The notes: generated from the letters alone by a model not told the origin. 40,366 nucleotides of DNA from Anaerolinea thermophila (GCA_020721605.1 DYML01000007.1:1-40366), one strand, 5' to 3'. Counted from the first letter of the stretch, positions 28,518 to 38,805 are shown. Program-made: numbers and translations.

Positions 28518-30527
28518 ATGTCCAGCCAACCCAAAATATTAATTGTTGATGACGAATCAAGCGCAAGAGTGACCATGGAAGCCCTGTTATCAGCGGATAA
28601 ATACGAACTACAGTTTGCCGAAAATGGCGCAGAGGCAATTTTAATGGCAAATAAATTTCAACCCAATCTTATTCTGCTGGATGTAATGATGCCGGGGATG
28701 AATGGGTTTGAAACCTGTGAGAAAATACGCGCAATCCCCAACCTGGCAAATATTCCAATCATATTAGTTACCGCCCTAGACGACCGCGAATCGCGCATGG
28801 CGGGTATAAAAGCAGGGGCAGACGATTTTGTTGCCAAACCTTTTGACGCACAAGAATTGCGGCTGCGCGTTCAAAACATGGCGCGCCTAAACCGTTACAT
28901 GCAGCAAACTTTATACAACTCAATTGAAATTAAATTTTATGAATCATTTGTAGACGAACAGAACAAATACAGAGATCAAAACGCCATGCAATTAAATACC
29001 ATCAGCAACATCTGCGACTATGTAGAAGCAGATGTTGCTGCATTAATCTTATTTGATGCTGAAAACCCCAGCTTGGCAACCAAAAAAATATTAGGGACAG
29101 GACCCGTCTGGGAATCTGAAGAGGTTTTTCTCATCAAAAACAGCAACCTTATCAGTTCCATGACGCCAACCATCACTATAATTAATAACAGCGCCAACCT
29201 AGGCGGCGATCTGGAGCCTGCGCTGCATGGCATAAATATATATCCCATTCAAAATATAATTTTGGCGCCACTAAGCATCAACACCTCATTTTTGGGAGCC
29301 ATCATTTTTGTTAATCCCCTGCTGGATTTCAAAAAAGATGATCGCCGAACACGCTTCCTCAAGTTGATGGTTAAGGGGCTGGCGAATGCCCTTTTTGCAA
29401 TAGAACATACCCGCCAATTAACGGTCAGCAAAGCCGCATTGGAGGCAGGGCAATGGGAAATTCTCAATTCACGAAACACACTGCGAACTTTTTTTGACAA
29501 TATTCCAACCTGCGTTTACATCATAGACCGATCATATACCATTCTGGCAATTAACAGCCGCCGCAGTAACCGAATAGGCATGGAACCCAACGAGCTTGTC
29601 GGCGGAAAGTGCTATGAAAAACTATTTGGAAATTCAACCCCCTGCCCGCTCTGCCGTGTTGCAGAGACGTTTAACGGCATTCCAACTGTTCGCAATTTTA
29701 GAGAATGGGGTCCCAAAGAGGCATTCACCCATTGGGAAATTACAACCATCCCCATTCGGGAAAACAATCATTTAATTAACCGAGCCATTATCTTTGATGA
29801 AGACATCACCGAAAAATGGGTGCTGGAAGCCGGTCTGATTCAATCTGAAAAAATGGCATCCATTGGGCAGCTGGCGGCAAGCATTGCGCATGAGATCAAC
29901 AACCCGCTGGCAACAATTATTGCCAACACACAACTAATGCTGCGCGATTTAAAAAACGCAGACGAAGATACCATTGAGTCGCTTAAGTTGATCGAAACCG
30001 CAGGAATGCGCGCCGCCAAAATAGTCAGCGGTCTGCTGGAAAGCGCCCACAAGGAAAACCACGCAGACTTTGAAGAAATCTCTTTAAATACAACCATTCA
30101 AGATGCGCTTTCGATGGTTAATTTTGAAATCAAAAATCGTCTAATTACTGTTAACCTCAACCTGGAAGAGATGCCAAATATTCTGGCGGACAGAAATAAA
30201 TTAATAGGAATTTGGATTAATTTATTCAACAATGCACTGGGGGCAATCGAATCGGAAAAAGGCATAATCTCTGTTTCCACCCACTATGAAAAACGCGAGT
30301 ACTGCGTTACTTTTTCGGACAACGGAAAAGGCATTGACCCAGAGCATCAGGAACAAATTTTCAAACCATTCTTTACCACCAAAGGAGTGGGCAAAGGAAC
30401 GGGCTTGGGGTTGTATGTCAGCCTTCAGGTCATTAAAGAGCATCGGGGCGAAATGCACTTCGAGAGCAATCCTGGCAAAGGCACAAAATTTATCATCATT
30501 CTGCCAGATATTAATCGCACAGAATAA
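28518..30527 (+). CDS. receiver-PAS-histidine kinase hybrid
   Basis: ILIVDDESSARVTMEALL, LLDVMMPGMNGFETC, AKPFD receiver; PAS-like region with GGKCYEKLFGNSTPCPLCR; IAHEINNPLATIIANTQLML H-box; DNGKGIDPEHQEQIFKPFFTTKGVGKGTGLGLYVS ATPase. Confidence 0.92.
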   Translation: MSSQPKILIVDDESSARVTMEALLSADKYELQFAENGAEAILMANKFQPNLILLDVMMPGMNGFETCEKIRAIPNLANIPIILVTALDDRESRMAGIKAGADDFVAKPFDAQELRLRVQNMARLNRYMQQTLYNSIEIKFYESFVDEQNKYRDQNAMQLNTISNICDYVEADVAALILFDAENPSLATKKILGTGPVWESEEVFLIKNSNLISSMTPTITIINNSANLGGDLEPALHGINIYPIQNIILAPLSINTSFLGAIIFVNPLLDFKKDDRRTRFLKLMVKGLANALFAIEHTRQLTVSKAALEAGQWEILNSRNTLRTFFDNIPTCVYIIDRSYTILAINSRRSNRIGMEPNELVGGKCYEKLFGNSTPCPLCRVAETFNGIPTVRNFREWGPKEAFTHWEITTIPIRENNHLINRAIIFDEDITEKWVLEAGLIQSEKMASIGQLAASIAHEINNPLATIIANTQLMLRDLKNADEDTIESLKLIETAGMRAAKIVSGLLESAHKENHADFEEISLNTTIQDALSMVNFEIKNRLITVNLNLEEMPNILADRNKLIGIWINLFNNALGAIESEKGIISVSTHYEKREYCVTFSDNGKGIDPEHQEQIFKPFFTTKGVGKGTGLGLYVSLQVIKEHRGEMHFESNPGKGTKFIIILPDINRTE

Positions 30528-30541
30528 ACAAGATACCGAAA

Positions 30542-31363
30542 TCAACCGCCAGACCGCGCCAGGCGAAAACCAATGGAAGGTGAAAGATGGTCGGGTAAAA
30601 CCCCTTCGCGCACTGCGCAACGGGCAAGTTTGCGCGAGTAATACCACGCGCCGCCGCGCACAACATAACGCCCATTAATTTTCACTTCTTCACGATTTGT
30701 ATTTGGGCGATACGGGTAGGGCATAAACAGCGATTGCGTCCATTCCCAAACATTTCCAACCATATCTGCCGCGCCGCAAAGGCTGTCTCCACTGGGAGAA
30801 TAAAAGCCAACCGGGGTCGTTCCTTTTTTCATGCTTTCCGCGGTGTTACAGCGCCAGGGGTCAAATGTATTTCCCCAGGGGTAAATACGCCCATCTTCAC
30901 TACGCGCGGCGCATTCCCATTCGGCTTCGGTTGGAAGCCTGTAATTCATTTCCGTTTTTTGATTAAACCAGTGGATATATGCCTCAACATCCGTTTTAGA
31001 GACACCCACTACGGGATGACTGTCGGTGTCTTCGGGGTATGTATACCCGGGCCAATTGCGTGGAATTCGATAGCCCACGTCCCAGATGAATGTGTAATAC
31101 TCGGCATTGGTGACAGGGAATTGAGCAATTTCAAAGGCGGGAATAGTAATAAGGTGCTGCGGCTGTTCGGCAACAAACAATTCATTGTCGGACCATTCAT
31201 AAGCCCAGTCTGATTCTTTCAATTGCAATGTTTTGATGTTGTCGTCACTGGTTCCCATCAAAAAACTTCCTGCTGGAATGCCAATTAACAACGAGGGTTT
31301 TATTTTATGTGGGATTTTGGGGGTAATTTCCCAGCCTTCTGCGTTTAATTTAGAATCGGTCAT
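30542..31363 (-). CDS. SUMF1/FGE-sulfatase domain protein
   Basis: GIPAGSFLMGTSDDN, FEIAQFPVTNAEYYTFI, YRLPTEAEWECAARSEDGRIYPWGNTFDP, DMVGNVWEWTQS, RGGAWYYSRKLARCAVR, SIGFRLAR. Confidence 0.92.
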   Translation of the reverse strand: MTDSKLNAEGWEITPKIPHKIKPSLLIGIPAGSFLMGTSDDNIKTLQLKESDWAYEWSDNELFVAEQPQHLITIPAFEIAQFPVTNAEYYTFIWDVGYRIPRNWPGYTYPEDTDSHPVVGVSKTDVEAYIHWFNQKTEMNYRLPTEAEWECAARSEDGRIYPWGNTFDPWRCNTAESMKKGTTPVGFYSPSGDSLCGAADMVGNVWEWTQSLFMPYPYRPNTNREEVKINGRYVVRGGAWYYSRKLARCAVREGVLPDHLSPSIGFRLARSGG

Positions 31364-31377
31364 GCGGCACCTTCTTG

Positions 31378-32475
31378 TTAAGGTTGAGTAATAATGGAAG
31401 CGTACACTTTAATGACTTTATCAATATTCACGCTTACATCCTGGCTAATGGCAAAAAGAAACGCTTCGCGCGCGGCTTTTTTTTGACAGGTATCAATCTG
31501 ATCCACAGTATGCAAAATAGCAGTTTCCCAATCCGCCGCGCTGTTGGAAACAAATTGCCCGTATTGTGAAAATTCGTAAAACATTGATGGCTCACTGGCG
31601 ATCCAGGGAACTTTGGCTACCATAAACTCCAGCAGGCTGCCTGATCCAAGTCGCTGATCAAAACTACCGCGCATGGGAATTAAGCCAATATCCAATTTAA
31701 GAAGAATGCCTGCCCATTCTTCAAAAAAACGGGGGGCGTATCCCATCAATTGTTTGGGATTAATCTTCAGGTCAAAGCCATAGTCGGGTAACACCAACCG
31801 TACCTGCGAGCGTTCTTGACACACTTTTTCCAACGCCGAACCCAAGCCGCTTTTGTGAAAAGATTCAGATTGCGCATCATGCCCCAAGCCCACCCAAACT
31901 TCATCTTCATGGGTTGGGTGTAAAACAGGGTATTGATAAATGTTGATATAGTCCGGAATTACAGAAACATTGACACAGTGCGACCAGTCATCTGCCAGAC
32001 GAACAGAAGGCACGGTAGCGGCATGAACCATGCCCAGCCCCCACTTAAATTGTTCCAGCGGAGCGGGGTTTATTATTTTTCCTTCGCCGCCGCAGCCAGC
32101 CAGAGGCATGCCTTCAAACCAAAATGAATATTCCGGGGCGCTTTTGGGCAGATCATTAATTGCCTGATCAAAATCCACAATAATTTTTTTGTCACGCGCC
32201 TTCCAATATTGCAGAGATGTAAGAATGCCGTCATACAAATAACGATAAATGACAATCAGGTCAGACGCAGCGCAAATCTTTTGAGCCGCCAACGTATTAC
32301 GCGCAAAGGCATTAATGTTCAATAAATTTGCATGATGAATGCCGGTTCGATTAATCGCCTCTGCCAGGTTCTTGCATCGAAATTGAATTCTGATGCGGTC
32401 TTGAACGCAGTCGGAATACACATAAGTAATATTCACGCTATGACTCCAATACCGAATAAGATAAGGCGGCTTCAT
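31378..32475 (-). CDS. glycosyltransferase-like protein
   Basis: NLLNINAFARNTLAAQKICAASDLIVIYRYLYDGIL, LDIGLIPMRGSFDQRLGSGSLLEFMVAKVPWIASEPSMFYEF. Confidence 0.65.
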   Translation of the reverse strand: MKPPYLIRYWSHSVNITYVYSDCVQDRIRIQFRCKNLAEAINRTGIHHANLLNINAFARNTLAAQKICAASDLIVIYRYLYDGILTSLQYWKARDKKIIVDFDQAINDLPKSAPEYSFWFEGMPLAGCGGEGKIINPAPLEQFKWGLGMVHAATVPSVRLADDWSHCVNVSVIPDYINIYQYPVLHPTHEDEVWVGLGHDAQSESFHKSGLGSALEKVCQERSQVRLVLPDYGFDLKINPKQLMGYAPRFFEEWAGILLKLDIGLIPMRGSFDQRLGSGSLLEFMVAKVPWIASEPSMFYEFSQYGQFVSNSAADWETAILHTVDQIDTCQKKAAREAFLFAISQDVSVNIDKVIKVYASIITQP

Positions 32476-34102
32476 CTACTTTGGCTGCCTGGCGGATGGT
32501 TTGCAGCCACAAGCGCCCCAGATTATTCATCTCACGCAATTGAGCGGCTTGCCTGCCTGCCTGCCCCAAACTGCGGCGCAGTTCTTCATCCATCATCAAC
32601 TGTCTCAAATTAAAATGCCATTCGTCCAAAGATTCGGAGATAATTCCGCCCGCCTGCCAGCGGCGAAAGGAAGGAATTGCAGATGCCACCCAGGGGATTC
32701 CTTTTGCACACGCCTCAACCAAAATTGTATCTGGCAGAGAAGTGTTATATGGAGTATTGCGCAAAGGAACCAACAAAACATCTATCTGGCTTAATAGGTA
32801 GGGAAATTCTTCATGCGCCACAAACGGCAAATACATTCGCCTATTTTCGGATAAATTTTCAAACAAACGATACGCCTGAGGCTCGCCCACAATAACAACA
32901 CGGGTATTGGAAAATTCACGCACAATACGCACCATAAAACGGCGGATTAAGAGCAGGTCTTCCAACTGTCCACTTGCGCCCACCCAGCCAATATTAATAG
33001 TGGAGCGTTGATTGGAACTTTTATTCCAAAGTTTATTATGTTGAGACCACCCATCAGGAATTACGCAAACGGTTTGCGCCAGATTCTGCAAAGATTCCGC
33101 CATCGTTTCAGACGGAGCAGAAATCATGGCAGACATGGAAATTGCGGCGGCATAGGCGTTACTTCTTGCCTGATTGCCCAAGCCCTTGGTGTTGTAGTCG
33201 TGATGAGAAACAGGCTGTTTTTCAAAATCAGTGTCCAAGTCCGTAATCAGTGGAATGCCGTCAGATGCTAAAGCAGACAGGCTTTCAACAAGCGCCGGGT
33301 TTGTGTGCGGGTTGCTGGTGATAACCACATCCGGCTTGGCATCGCGCCCGGAAAGGTAGTCTTTCTTTTCTGTAACCCGACAGCCATAAAATTCCAGGGT
33401 GGATTTTAATAGCGCCATCCGTTTGGACTTATTTTCCAAATCGGGCAAGAGCAACAAGATATTGCCATTAAATTCAATGTTGGGCAATTCGGCAGTCTGC
33501 TGCCGCGCGAATGCGCCGCCTTCTTTTGCGGTCAGTTGATAATTAACATTAAGTTGCAGCGCGCGCAGAGAGTGCGCCATGTCAAAGCGCCCATCGGCGC
33601 GCGCCTGACGGACGTTCAACTCAATCAGGGCGGGCAGAAGCTCGTCAATTTCATCCAAATGAGCGGCGACCATTTCTGACGGGCTGTCGCTGTTGATAAT
33701 TTTTTCCAGCAAAAACGCCGCCCGCACAACATCCTCTTCACGAATGCGTTGTGTATCGCCGGTTAAACGCTGAAGCAAACGCGAGACAGCCGAAAGATCG
33801 GTTGGAATGGGTTCTACAACGCCATCCTTGTCGCACACTTCCTCCGCCAGCCGAATTTGATGTGAAATAATTACATTCTGCGGGTCTAATTGCTGGGCGT
33901 GTAAATAAATACTTTTGGCTGTTTTTCCATCTCCGCTTGCCAGATAAAAATTACCGAGGACATGAAGGGTTTCCAGGTCGTCGGGGTAGTCTGCCAAAAT
34001 TTTCGCAAAAATATCCAGCGCATCGGCAAGGCGGTTTTCATTCAAATAGGTTCTGCCTAAAATTTTTCTGGCGTTTAATTCTGGCTGCATGATCTTCACC
34101 AA
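32438..34102 (-). CDS. TPR-containing glycosyltransferase-like protein
   Basis: N-terminal LADALDIFAKILADYPDDLETLHVLGNFYLASGDGKTAKSIYLHAQQLDPQN (TPR); C-terminal INIGWVGASGQLEDLLLI...IDVLLVPLRNTPYNTSLPDTILVEACAKGIPWVASAIPSFRRW. Confidence 0.75.
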   Translation of the reverse strand: MVKIMQPELNARKILGRTYLNENRLADALDIFAKILADYPDDLETLHVLGNFYLASGDGKTAKSIYLHAQQLDPQNVIISHQIRLAEEVCDKDGVVEPIPTDLSAVSRLLQRLTGDTQRIREEDVVRAAFLLEKIINSDSPSEMVAAHLDEIDELLPALIELNVRQARADGRFDMAHSLRALQLNVNYQLTAKEGGAFARQQTAELPNIEFNGNILLLLPDLENKSKRMALLKSTLEFYGCRVTEKKDYLSGRDAKPDVVITSNPHTNPALVESLSALASDGIPLITDLDTDFEKQPVSHHDYNTKGLGNQARSNAYAAAISMSAMISAPSETMAESLQNLAQTVCVIPDGWSQHNKLWNKSSNQRSTINIGWVGASGQLEDLLLIRRFMVRIVREFSNTRVVIVGEPQAYRLFENLSENRRMYLPFVAHEEFPYLLSQIDVLLVPLRNTPYNTSLPDTILVEACAKGIPWVASAIPSFRRWQAGGIISESLDEWHFNLRQLMMDEELRRSLGQAGRQAAQLREMNNLGRLWLQTIRQAAKVDEAALSYSVLES

Positions 34103-34278
34103 TTGAGAGTCATCTTTTTTTGATTTCGGATTCAGTATAGTGTATTAATAAAGCAGCGCGTATAAAGCCTTTCTGAATATTGCGTAAAGATGAAGTAAAA
34201 CAATTTATGAACAAATCACATAAATTTTATGCGCCATTTACTCACAGTTTCAGGCATACGCTATAAAATAAAATCACC

Positions 34279-34947
34279 ATGACCTCTATCATCAGCCCAA
34301 TTCCCACGACATATTCACCTTCAGCAGCCAGCGCCCAGCCCGCAGGCAATGAATCATCCACAGCGGAGATGATTTCCTCTTTCAAAGAGATCATCTCCAG
34401 CATGATGTTAAGCGGCGGCGGGCTGGATTCGAGCCAACAAAGCAATTCCAGCATCACCGATTTAATGGCGCCGCTGATGATGATGATGCTGCTGGAAAAA
34501 TTGGTGGAAGGGCAAATGATTCAGGAGCCGACCACCGCCACCGCAACAGCAGAAAATTTAACGCAGACGCAAGGCGATTCCCAACCCATCCCCTCTGGGC
34601 GTCCTGTGGGCGGCGTATTAACCCAGGAATATCACACGGGTCACAACGGGTTGGACTTTGGCGTTCCCGTTGGCACACCCGTAGCAGCAACGATGGATGG
34701 CAAGGTGATCTACGCGGGCTGGAATAACCAAGGATATGGAAATTTAGTAATTGTGGAAAACGGCGGCTATAAAACCTACTATGCCCATCTTTCAAGCATC
34801 CCGATTGCAGTGGGCGATAGTGTGACCGCCGGAGCCACCATTGGGTTATCAGGAAACACAGGCAACTCGACGGGTCCGCATTTGCATTACGAAATACGCA
34901 AAGATAATTTTGCCATTGACCCAACCGCAGCCACACTAAACGCATAA
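34279..34947 (+). CDS. M23 family metallopeptidase, flagellar-locus associated
   Basis: HTGHNGLDFGVPVGTPVAATMDGKVIYAGWNNQGYGNLVIVENGGYKTYYAHLSSIPIAVGDSVTAGATIGLSGNTGNSTGPHLHYEIR. Confidence 0.9.
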   Translation: MTSIISPIPTTYSPSAASAQPAGNESSTAEMISSFKEIISSMMLSGGGLDSSQQSNSSITDLMAPLMMMMLLEKLVEGQMIQEPTTATATAENLTQTQGDSQPIPSGRPVGGVLTQEYHTGHNGLDFGVPVGTPVAATMDGKVIYAGWNNQGYGNLVIVENGGYKTYYAHLSSIPIAVGDSVTAGATIGLSGNTGNSTGPHLHYEIRKDNFAIDPTAATLNA

Positions 34948-34970
34948 AAATCAATGCAGAGAGAATTCCA

Positions 34971-35774
34971 TTGACACCAAAGGTAGATTTACTTCAAATA
35001 TTTAAACAAATTGCCAGAAACAAATCTGAGATTAAACTGTTAAACATCTACAAGGGATTGCCCATCTCTTACGATACCCGCATAGACTCGGTCATTGGCA
35101 ATGAAATTCACATGCGCAGCAACAAGCCCCAGCTGGCATGTCTTTATTATCAGGGTGTATCGTATTTTCAGGGGGAAGAACTGCCCTTTGTGATTCGATC
35201 CCAGGTGCTTAGTTTGAACCTGGCAAAAGAATCTGCCGTCTTTTCAAATTTTGAAATGGTAAAAAACAACATTGGAAATAGAGCGCAAATTCGAGTGGAA
35301 CCGAGCGAACCGCTGGTTGTTTCCATTCAATTTAACGGCGCTGCTACTGAAAGCCTTGCGCCCATTGCCGATATTTCAGCAGGCGGCGCCAGCATCTATT
35401 TTGATACTTACATGTTTCCCTCGCGACTAGCCCAGCCAGGAAACGGCTTCTCCATGTCCATTTCACTGCCCGATTCAACTTCCAGCAAAGTTAAAAAAGT
35501 TTCGCAAAAATCTGGCGGCGAAAGCAGAAAAATAAATTTATCTTCACGCGCCGCGCTGCCTGAAAAACAGGACGGAAAAATTGTCATTACAACCCGTGGG
35601 AAGGTGATTGAAGTCATCCCTGAATTTTACTTAAAGCGCTACCGTGTCAGCGTGGAATTATTCTTCAAAGACCTAAGCCGCATGGTCATTTTGCAATACA
35701 TCTCACAACGTCAGGCAGAAATTATTCAAGACTTGCGCATATTGTCCGATGAGTTATATAGCTTAAAAAAATAA
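34971..35774 (+). CDS. PilZ-domain-like protein
   Basis: RAQIR (RxxxR) and DISAGGASI (DxSxxG) in the expected order; upstream YcgR-like N-terminal region; start codon is TTG. Confidence 0.6.
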   Translation: MTPKVDLLQIFKQIARNKSEIKLLNIYKGLPISYDTRIDSVIGNEIHMRSNKPQLACLYYQGVSYFQGEELPFVIRSQVLSLNLAKESAVFSNFEMVKNNIGNRAQIRVEPSEPLVVSIQFNGAATESLAPIADISAGGASIYFDTYMFPSRLAQPGNGFSMSISLPDSTSSKVKKVSQKSGGESRKINLSSRAALPEKQDGKIVITTRGKVIEVIPEFYLKRYRVSVELFFKDLSRMVILQYISQRQAEIIQDLRILSDELYSLKK

Positions 35775-35777
35775 TTA

Positions 35778-37121
35778 ATGAGTTTCCCCGCGCCTCTTCG
35801 CGTTTCCAACATCAGCCCTGCCAATGTTCAAGGGGTTGAACTTCGCGCGTTTCAACGGGTGACCGCCCAAATTTTATCGGTGACAGGCACTACCGCAGTC
35901 CTCTCAATTGAGGGGCATTCCATTGTGGCGCAACTCACATCGCCCGATCAGGCAGCCGCACTGCTCACCCAACACAGCGCCCAATTTGTTGTAACTCAAA
36001 TGGGTGAAGAGACGATGACTCTAAAATTTATAAAAAATGAGCCTGCACCCGCACCTTTAACAACAAACGGCTTAAACCAACCCGACTTGGCGGCGCGCCT
36101 GCTGACGCAAAACAACATGCCGCTGACCACCCAGCATTTAATCATAGCGCGTTCAATGCTCAAACAGCATTTACCCGTTACAGCCCGCCTGCTAAATGAA
36201 CTGTATGATACGCTTTCAGAATACGGAACCTGGGGCGAGGAAGAAGCAGACCTGGCAGCAGCCGTGAAAGCCGATGGCGTACCCGTGACCGCTCAAAGCC
36301 TAAAACTGGCGGCACGGCAGGCGGCTGCAACGGGCGCAGGGGTATCTCAATTAATGGCAACACTTTCTCATTTAAGCAAACAAAATTTACCCGCCGAACT
36401 TTTAAAGCAGATTAATCAAAATTTGCAGATTTTAGACGCAACGATTTTAAAAGGAGAAGGGAATGCGGCACAGTTGGCGCAGGAACTAAAAGCCGCTGTG
36501 GATTTAATGGGCAGGTCATTGGAAAATATTTTACTGGCGCAGTCTCAAAACCCCGATCTGCCGCTTCCAGAAAAAAGCCTGCTGTCTTTGGCAAAATTAC
36601 AACAAATGCTGAAACAATTTGGGCAACAAGAAGGCGCGCAGGCAGTCAATCATTTTTTGGCAGACAGCCTGCAAAACCAATTTCTAAATATCAAACCCAA
36701 CCCGGCGCCAGGGCGGGGCGCATGGTCTAACGCTGAATTTATGATTCAGCGTGCGACCCAAAAAGCAGGTGAAAATTTTTCATCTATGCGGTTGCGAATT
36801 GCGCGCGAATCAAAAGCCGAAGCCGACCGAATTAATCCCGCCTATACCCGCCTGATCATTCAAGTGGATTTAGAATCGGGCGAAATGGTGGAAGTTGATC
36901 TTTCACTGGCTGGAAAACAAATCAAAACTTCGGTGATTGCGCCAGATACAGCATGGCGCGACTGTGCCGAACGCGAAGCGCCTTCTTTAATGGCTGCTTT
37001 GGAAATGCTGGGCTTTGCGCCAAAAGATATGCAAGTTGATGTGGGCAAGCCCCAGCCGTTTGACGGGGTTACAAAGAAAGCTGGCAGTGCGCCGCTGATG
37101 ACTGTCAATATTGAGGTATAG
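35778..37121 (+). CDS. FliK/flagellar hook-length-control-like protein
   Basis: Ala/Gln/Leu-rich N-terminus; C-terminal TRLIIQVDLESGEMVEVDLSLAGKQIKTSVIAPDTAWRDCAEREAPSLMAALEMLGF resembling the Flg_hook fold; flanked by flagellar genes. Confidence 0.5.
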   Translation: MSFPAPLRVSNISPANVQGVELRAFQRVTAQILSVTGTTAVLSIEGHSIVAQLTSPDQAAALLTQHSAQFVVTQMGEETMTLKFIKNEPAPAPLTTNGLNQPDLAARLLTQNNMPLTTQHLIIARSMLKQHLPVTARLLNELYDTLSEYGTWGEEEADLAAAVKADGVPVTAQSLKLAARQAAATGAGVSQLMATLSHLSKQNLPAELLKQINQNLQILDATILKGEGNAAQLAQELKAAVDLMGRSLENILLAQSQNPDLPLPEKSLLSLAKLQQMLKQFGQQEGAQAVNHFLADSLQNQFLNIKPNPAPGRGAWSNAEFMIQRATQKAGENFSSMRLRIARESKAEADRINPAYTRLIIQVDLESGEMVEVDLSLAGKQIKTSVIAPDTAWRDCAEREAPSLMAALEMLGFAPKDMQVDVGKPQPFDGVTKKAGSAPLMTVNIEV

Positions 37122-37122
37122 G

Positions 37123-37434
37123 TTGAATTACAAACGCTTCAAAATCTCACAACAAACAGGCACAGGCACAAAGCCAGTCACCGCCACCGCTTTGCAATAT
37201 GATCCCGAACAAAGCGGTGCGCCGCGCGTCATTGCCAGTGGACAACGCAAAGTTGCAGAAAAAATCCTCGCTGAAGCCAAAAAACATAATATTGCCATTT
37301 ACGAAGACGCCGCCCTAACTGCCGCCCTCTCCAACGTGAATTTGGGGGAAGAGATTCCCGCTGAACTTTACCAGGTCGTAGCCGAAGTTCTCGCCTATGT
37401 GTATCGCGTGACAAATCAGTCCAAGGGTCTGTAA
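37123..37434 (+). CDS. FlhB C-terminal-domain-like (FlhX/YlqH-type) protein
   Basis: ALQYDPEQSGAPRVIASGQRKVAEKILAEAKKHNIAIYEDAALTAALSNVNLGEEIPAELYQVVAEVLAYVYR; TTG start at 37123 or 37111. Confidence 0.85.
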   Translation: MNYKRFKISQQTGTGTKPVTATALQYDPEQSGAPRVIASGQRKVAEKILAEAKKHNIAIYEDAALTAALSNVNLGEEIPAELYQVVAEVLAYVYRVTNQSKGL

Positions 37435-37489
37435 ATCATTCACGTTTTGCGGCAAGCCGCCGTTCTTGCTTGAATCGGCAGAGCCATAA

Positions 37490-37527
37490 AAAAACATCCA
37501 GCGCCCAATTGAGCGCTGGATGTTTTT
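37490..37527. terminator. bidirectional rho-independent-type terminator between convergent flagellar genes
   Basis: AAAAACATCCAGCGC-CCAATTGA-GCGCTGGATGTTTTT, perfect 15-bp stem with A/T tails on both sides. Confidence 0.9.
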
Positions 37528-37551
37528 CTCCCTGCGACAAGCGCAAAAGGT

Positions 37552-38805
37552 CTAGCGTTTCAAATTAACCAATTCCTGCAAAATCTCATCCGAGGTGGTG
37601 ATAATACGGGACGAAGCCTGAAAACCACGCTGCGCAAGAATCATATTGGTGAACTCCTGCGCCATGTCTACATTGGATGCTTCAAGATAACTGGAGGCAA
37701 TCGCGCCGCGCCCGCCGGTGGCGGCAGCGCCAATTTGAGGATCGCCAGAGTTAAGACCAGCAATGAAACTGGTATCATCCGCTTTGACCAAGCCGGTGGG
37801 ATTTGTGAAACGCGCCAGGGCAACCTGCCCAACCTTCTCTGCCATTCCATTGGAATAAATCAACGAGATAACGCCGTCATTGGGCGAGATGTACACATCC
37901 GATACTGAGCCGGCAGCCAGACCATCCTGACTGGTGGCAGAGGCGCTGCTGGCAGAAGCCAACTGTGTCAGGTTGGAAAAGTCGAGAGTTAAGGCAAGCG
38001 GGTCTGCGCCAGCCGAAACAGGAATATCAATTGCGGTGCCGCTGGTTGATGCGGTCAAGTCAATTTGACCATTGGCATCAAATGTGATCGTGCCATCGCC
38101 CGTTCCCGCCACAGGCGGATCCACAGTCGTGTCCATCACCTGCCAGGTCCACACGTTGGTTGGGACAGCCGCCGTACCGCCGCGTGTAAAACGGATCGAG
38201 GCGGTTTGCAAAGCGCCCAACGAGTCGTACATGCCCACCGCAACGGTATCCGTCCCGCCGCCCTCCGTGTTTGCGCTTAAGTTGCCGCCCAGCAAAACAT
38301 TTTCGGTCGCCTTCGCCAGAGTTTTATCGGTATCAATCTGAATATCATCCACAGTCAGATCGGTGTCAATATTTCCATCTGCATCTGCCAGCCAGCCTTG
38401 CGTGCGCAAACCAGAGGCAGAATTGACCAAATTTCCTTCCGAATCAAGACTCATCGAACCTTCACGCGAATAGCGCCGAACTGCGTCTTGTCCGTAGATA
38501 AAGAAGCCATCACCCTGCACGCCCAAATCCATATTTCTGCCCGTGCTTTGCAAGGCGCCCTGGGTAAAGTTGGAAGAGATGTACCCCAAATTTACGCCAA
38601 GACCAATTTGCGTGGGATTGGTGCCGCCCAGCGCATCGGTAGGTGCGGAACCCTGACTCAAAGTTTGAGCGAATTGATCCTGAGAAAGCACACGGCTGGC
38701 TTTGAAGCCTGTGGTGTTGGCGTTTGCCAGGTTGTTGGAAACAACATCCAAATACTTCTGTTGCAGGCTTAAAGAACTAATTGCGGTATACATTGAGCGA
38801 ATCAT
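37552..38805 (-). CDS. flgE: flagellar hook protein FlgE
   Basis: MIRSMYTAISSLSLQQKYLDVVSNNLANANTTGFKASRV, GVQGDGFFI, SYLEASNVDMAQEFTNMILAQRGFQASSRIITTSDEILQELVNLKR. Confidence 0.93.
   Translation of the reverse strand: MIRSMYTAISSLSLQQKYLDVVSNNLANANTTGFKASRVLSQDQFAQTLSQGSAPTDALGGTNPTQIGLGVNLGYISSNFTQGALQSTGRNMDLGVQGDGFFIYGQDAVRRYSREGSMSLDSEGNLVNSASGLRTQGWLADADGNIDTDLTVDDIQIDTDKTLAKATENVLLGGNLSANTEGGGTDTVAVGMYDSLGALQTASIRFTRGGTAAVPTNVWTWQVMDTTVDPPVAGTGDGTITFDANGQIDLTASTSGTAIDIPVSAGADPLALTLDFSNLTQLASASSASATSQDGLAAGSVSDVYISPNDGVISLIYSNGMAEKVGQVALARFTNPTGLVKADDTSFIAGLNSGDPQIGAAATGGRGAIASSYLEASNVDMAQEFTNMILAQRGFQASSRIITTSDEILQELVNLKR

Noticed and set aside
27636-30527. Repeated LLDVMMPGM motif in two adjacent genes
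   Set aside because: Standard conserved receiver-domain motif, not a duplication signal
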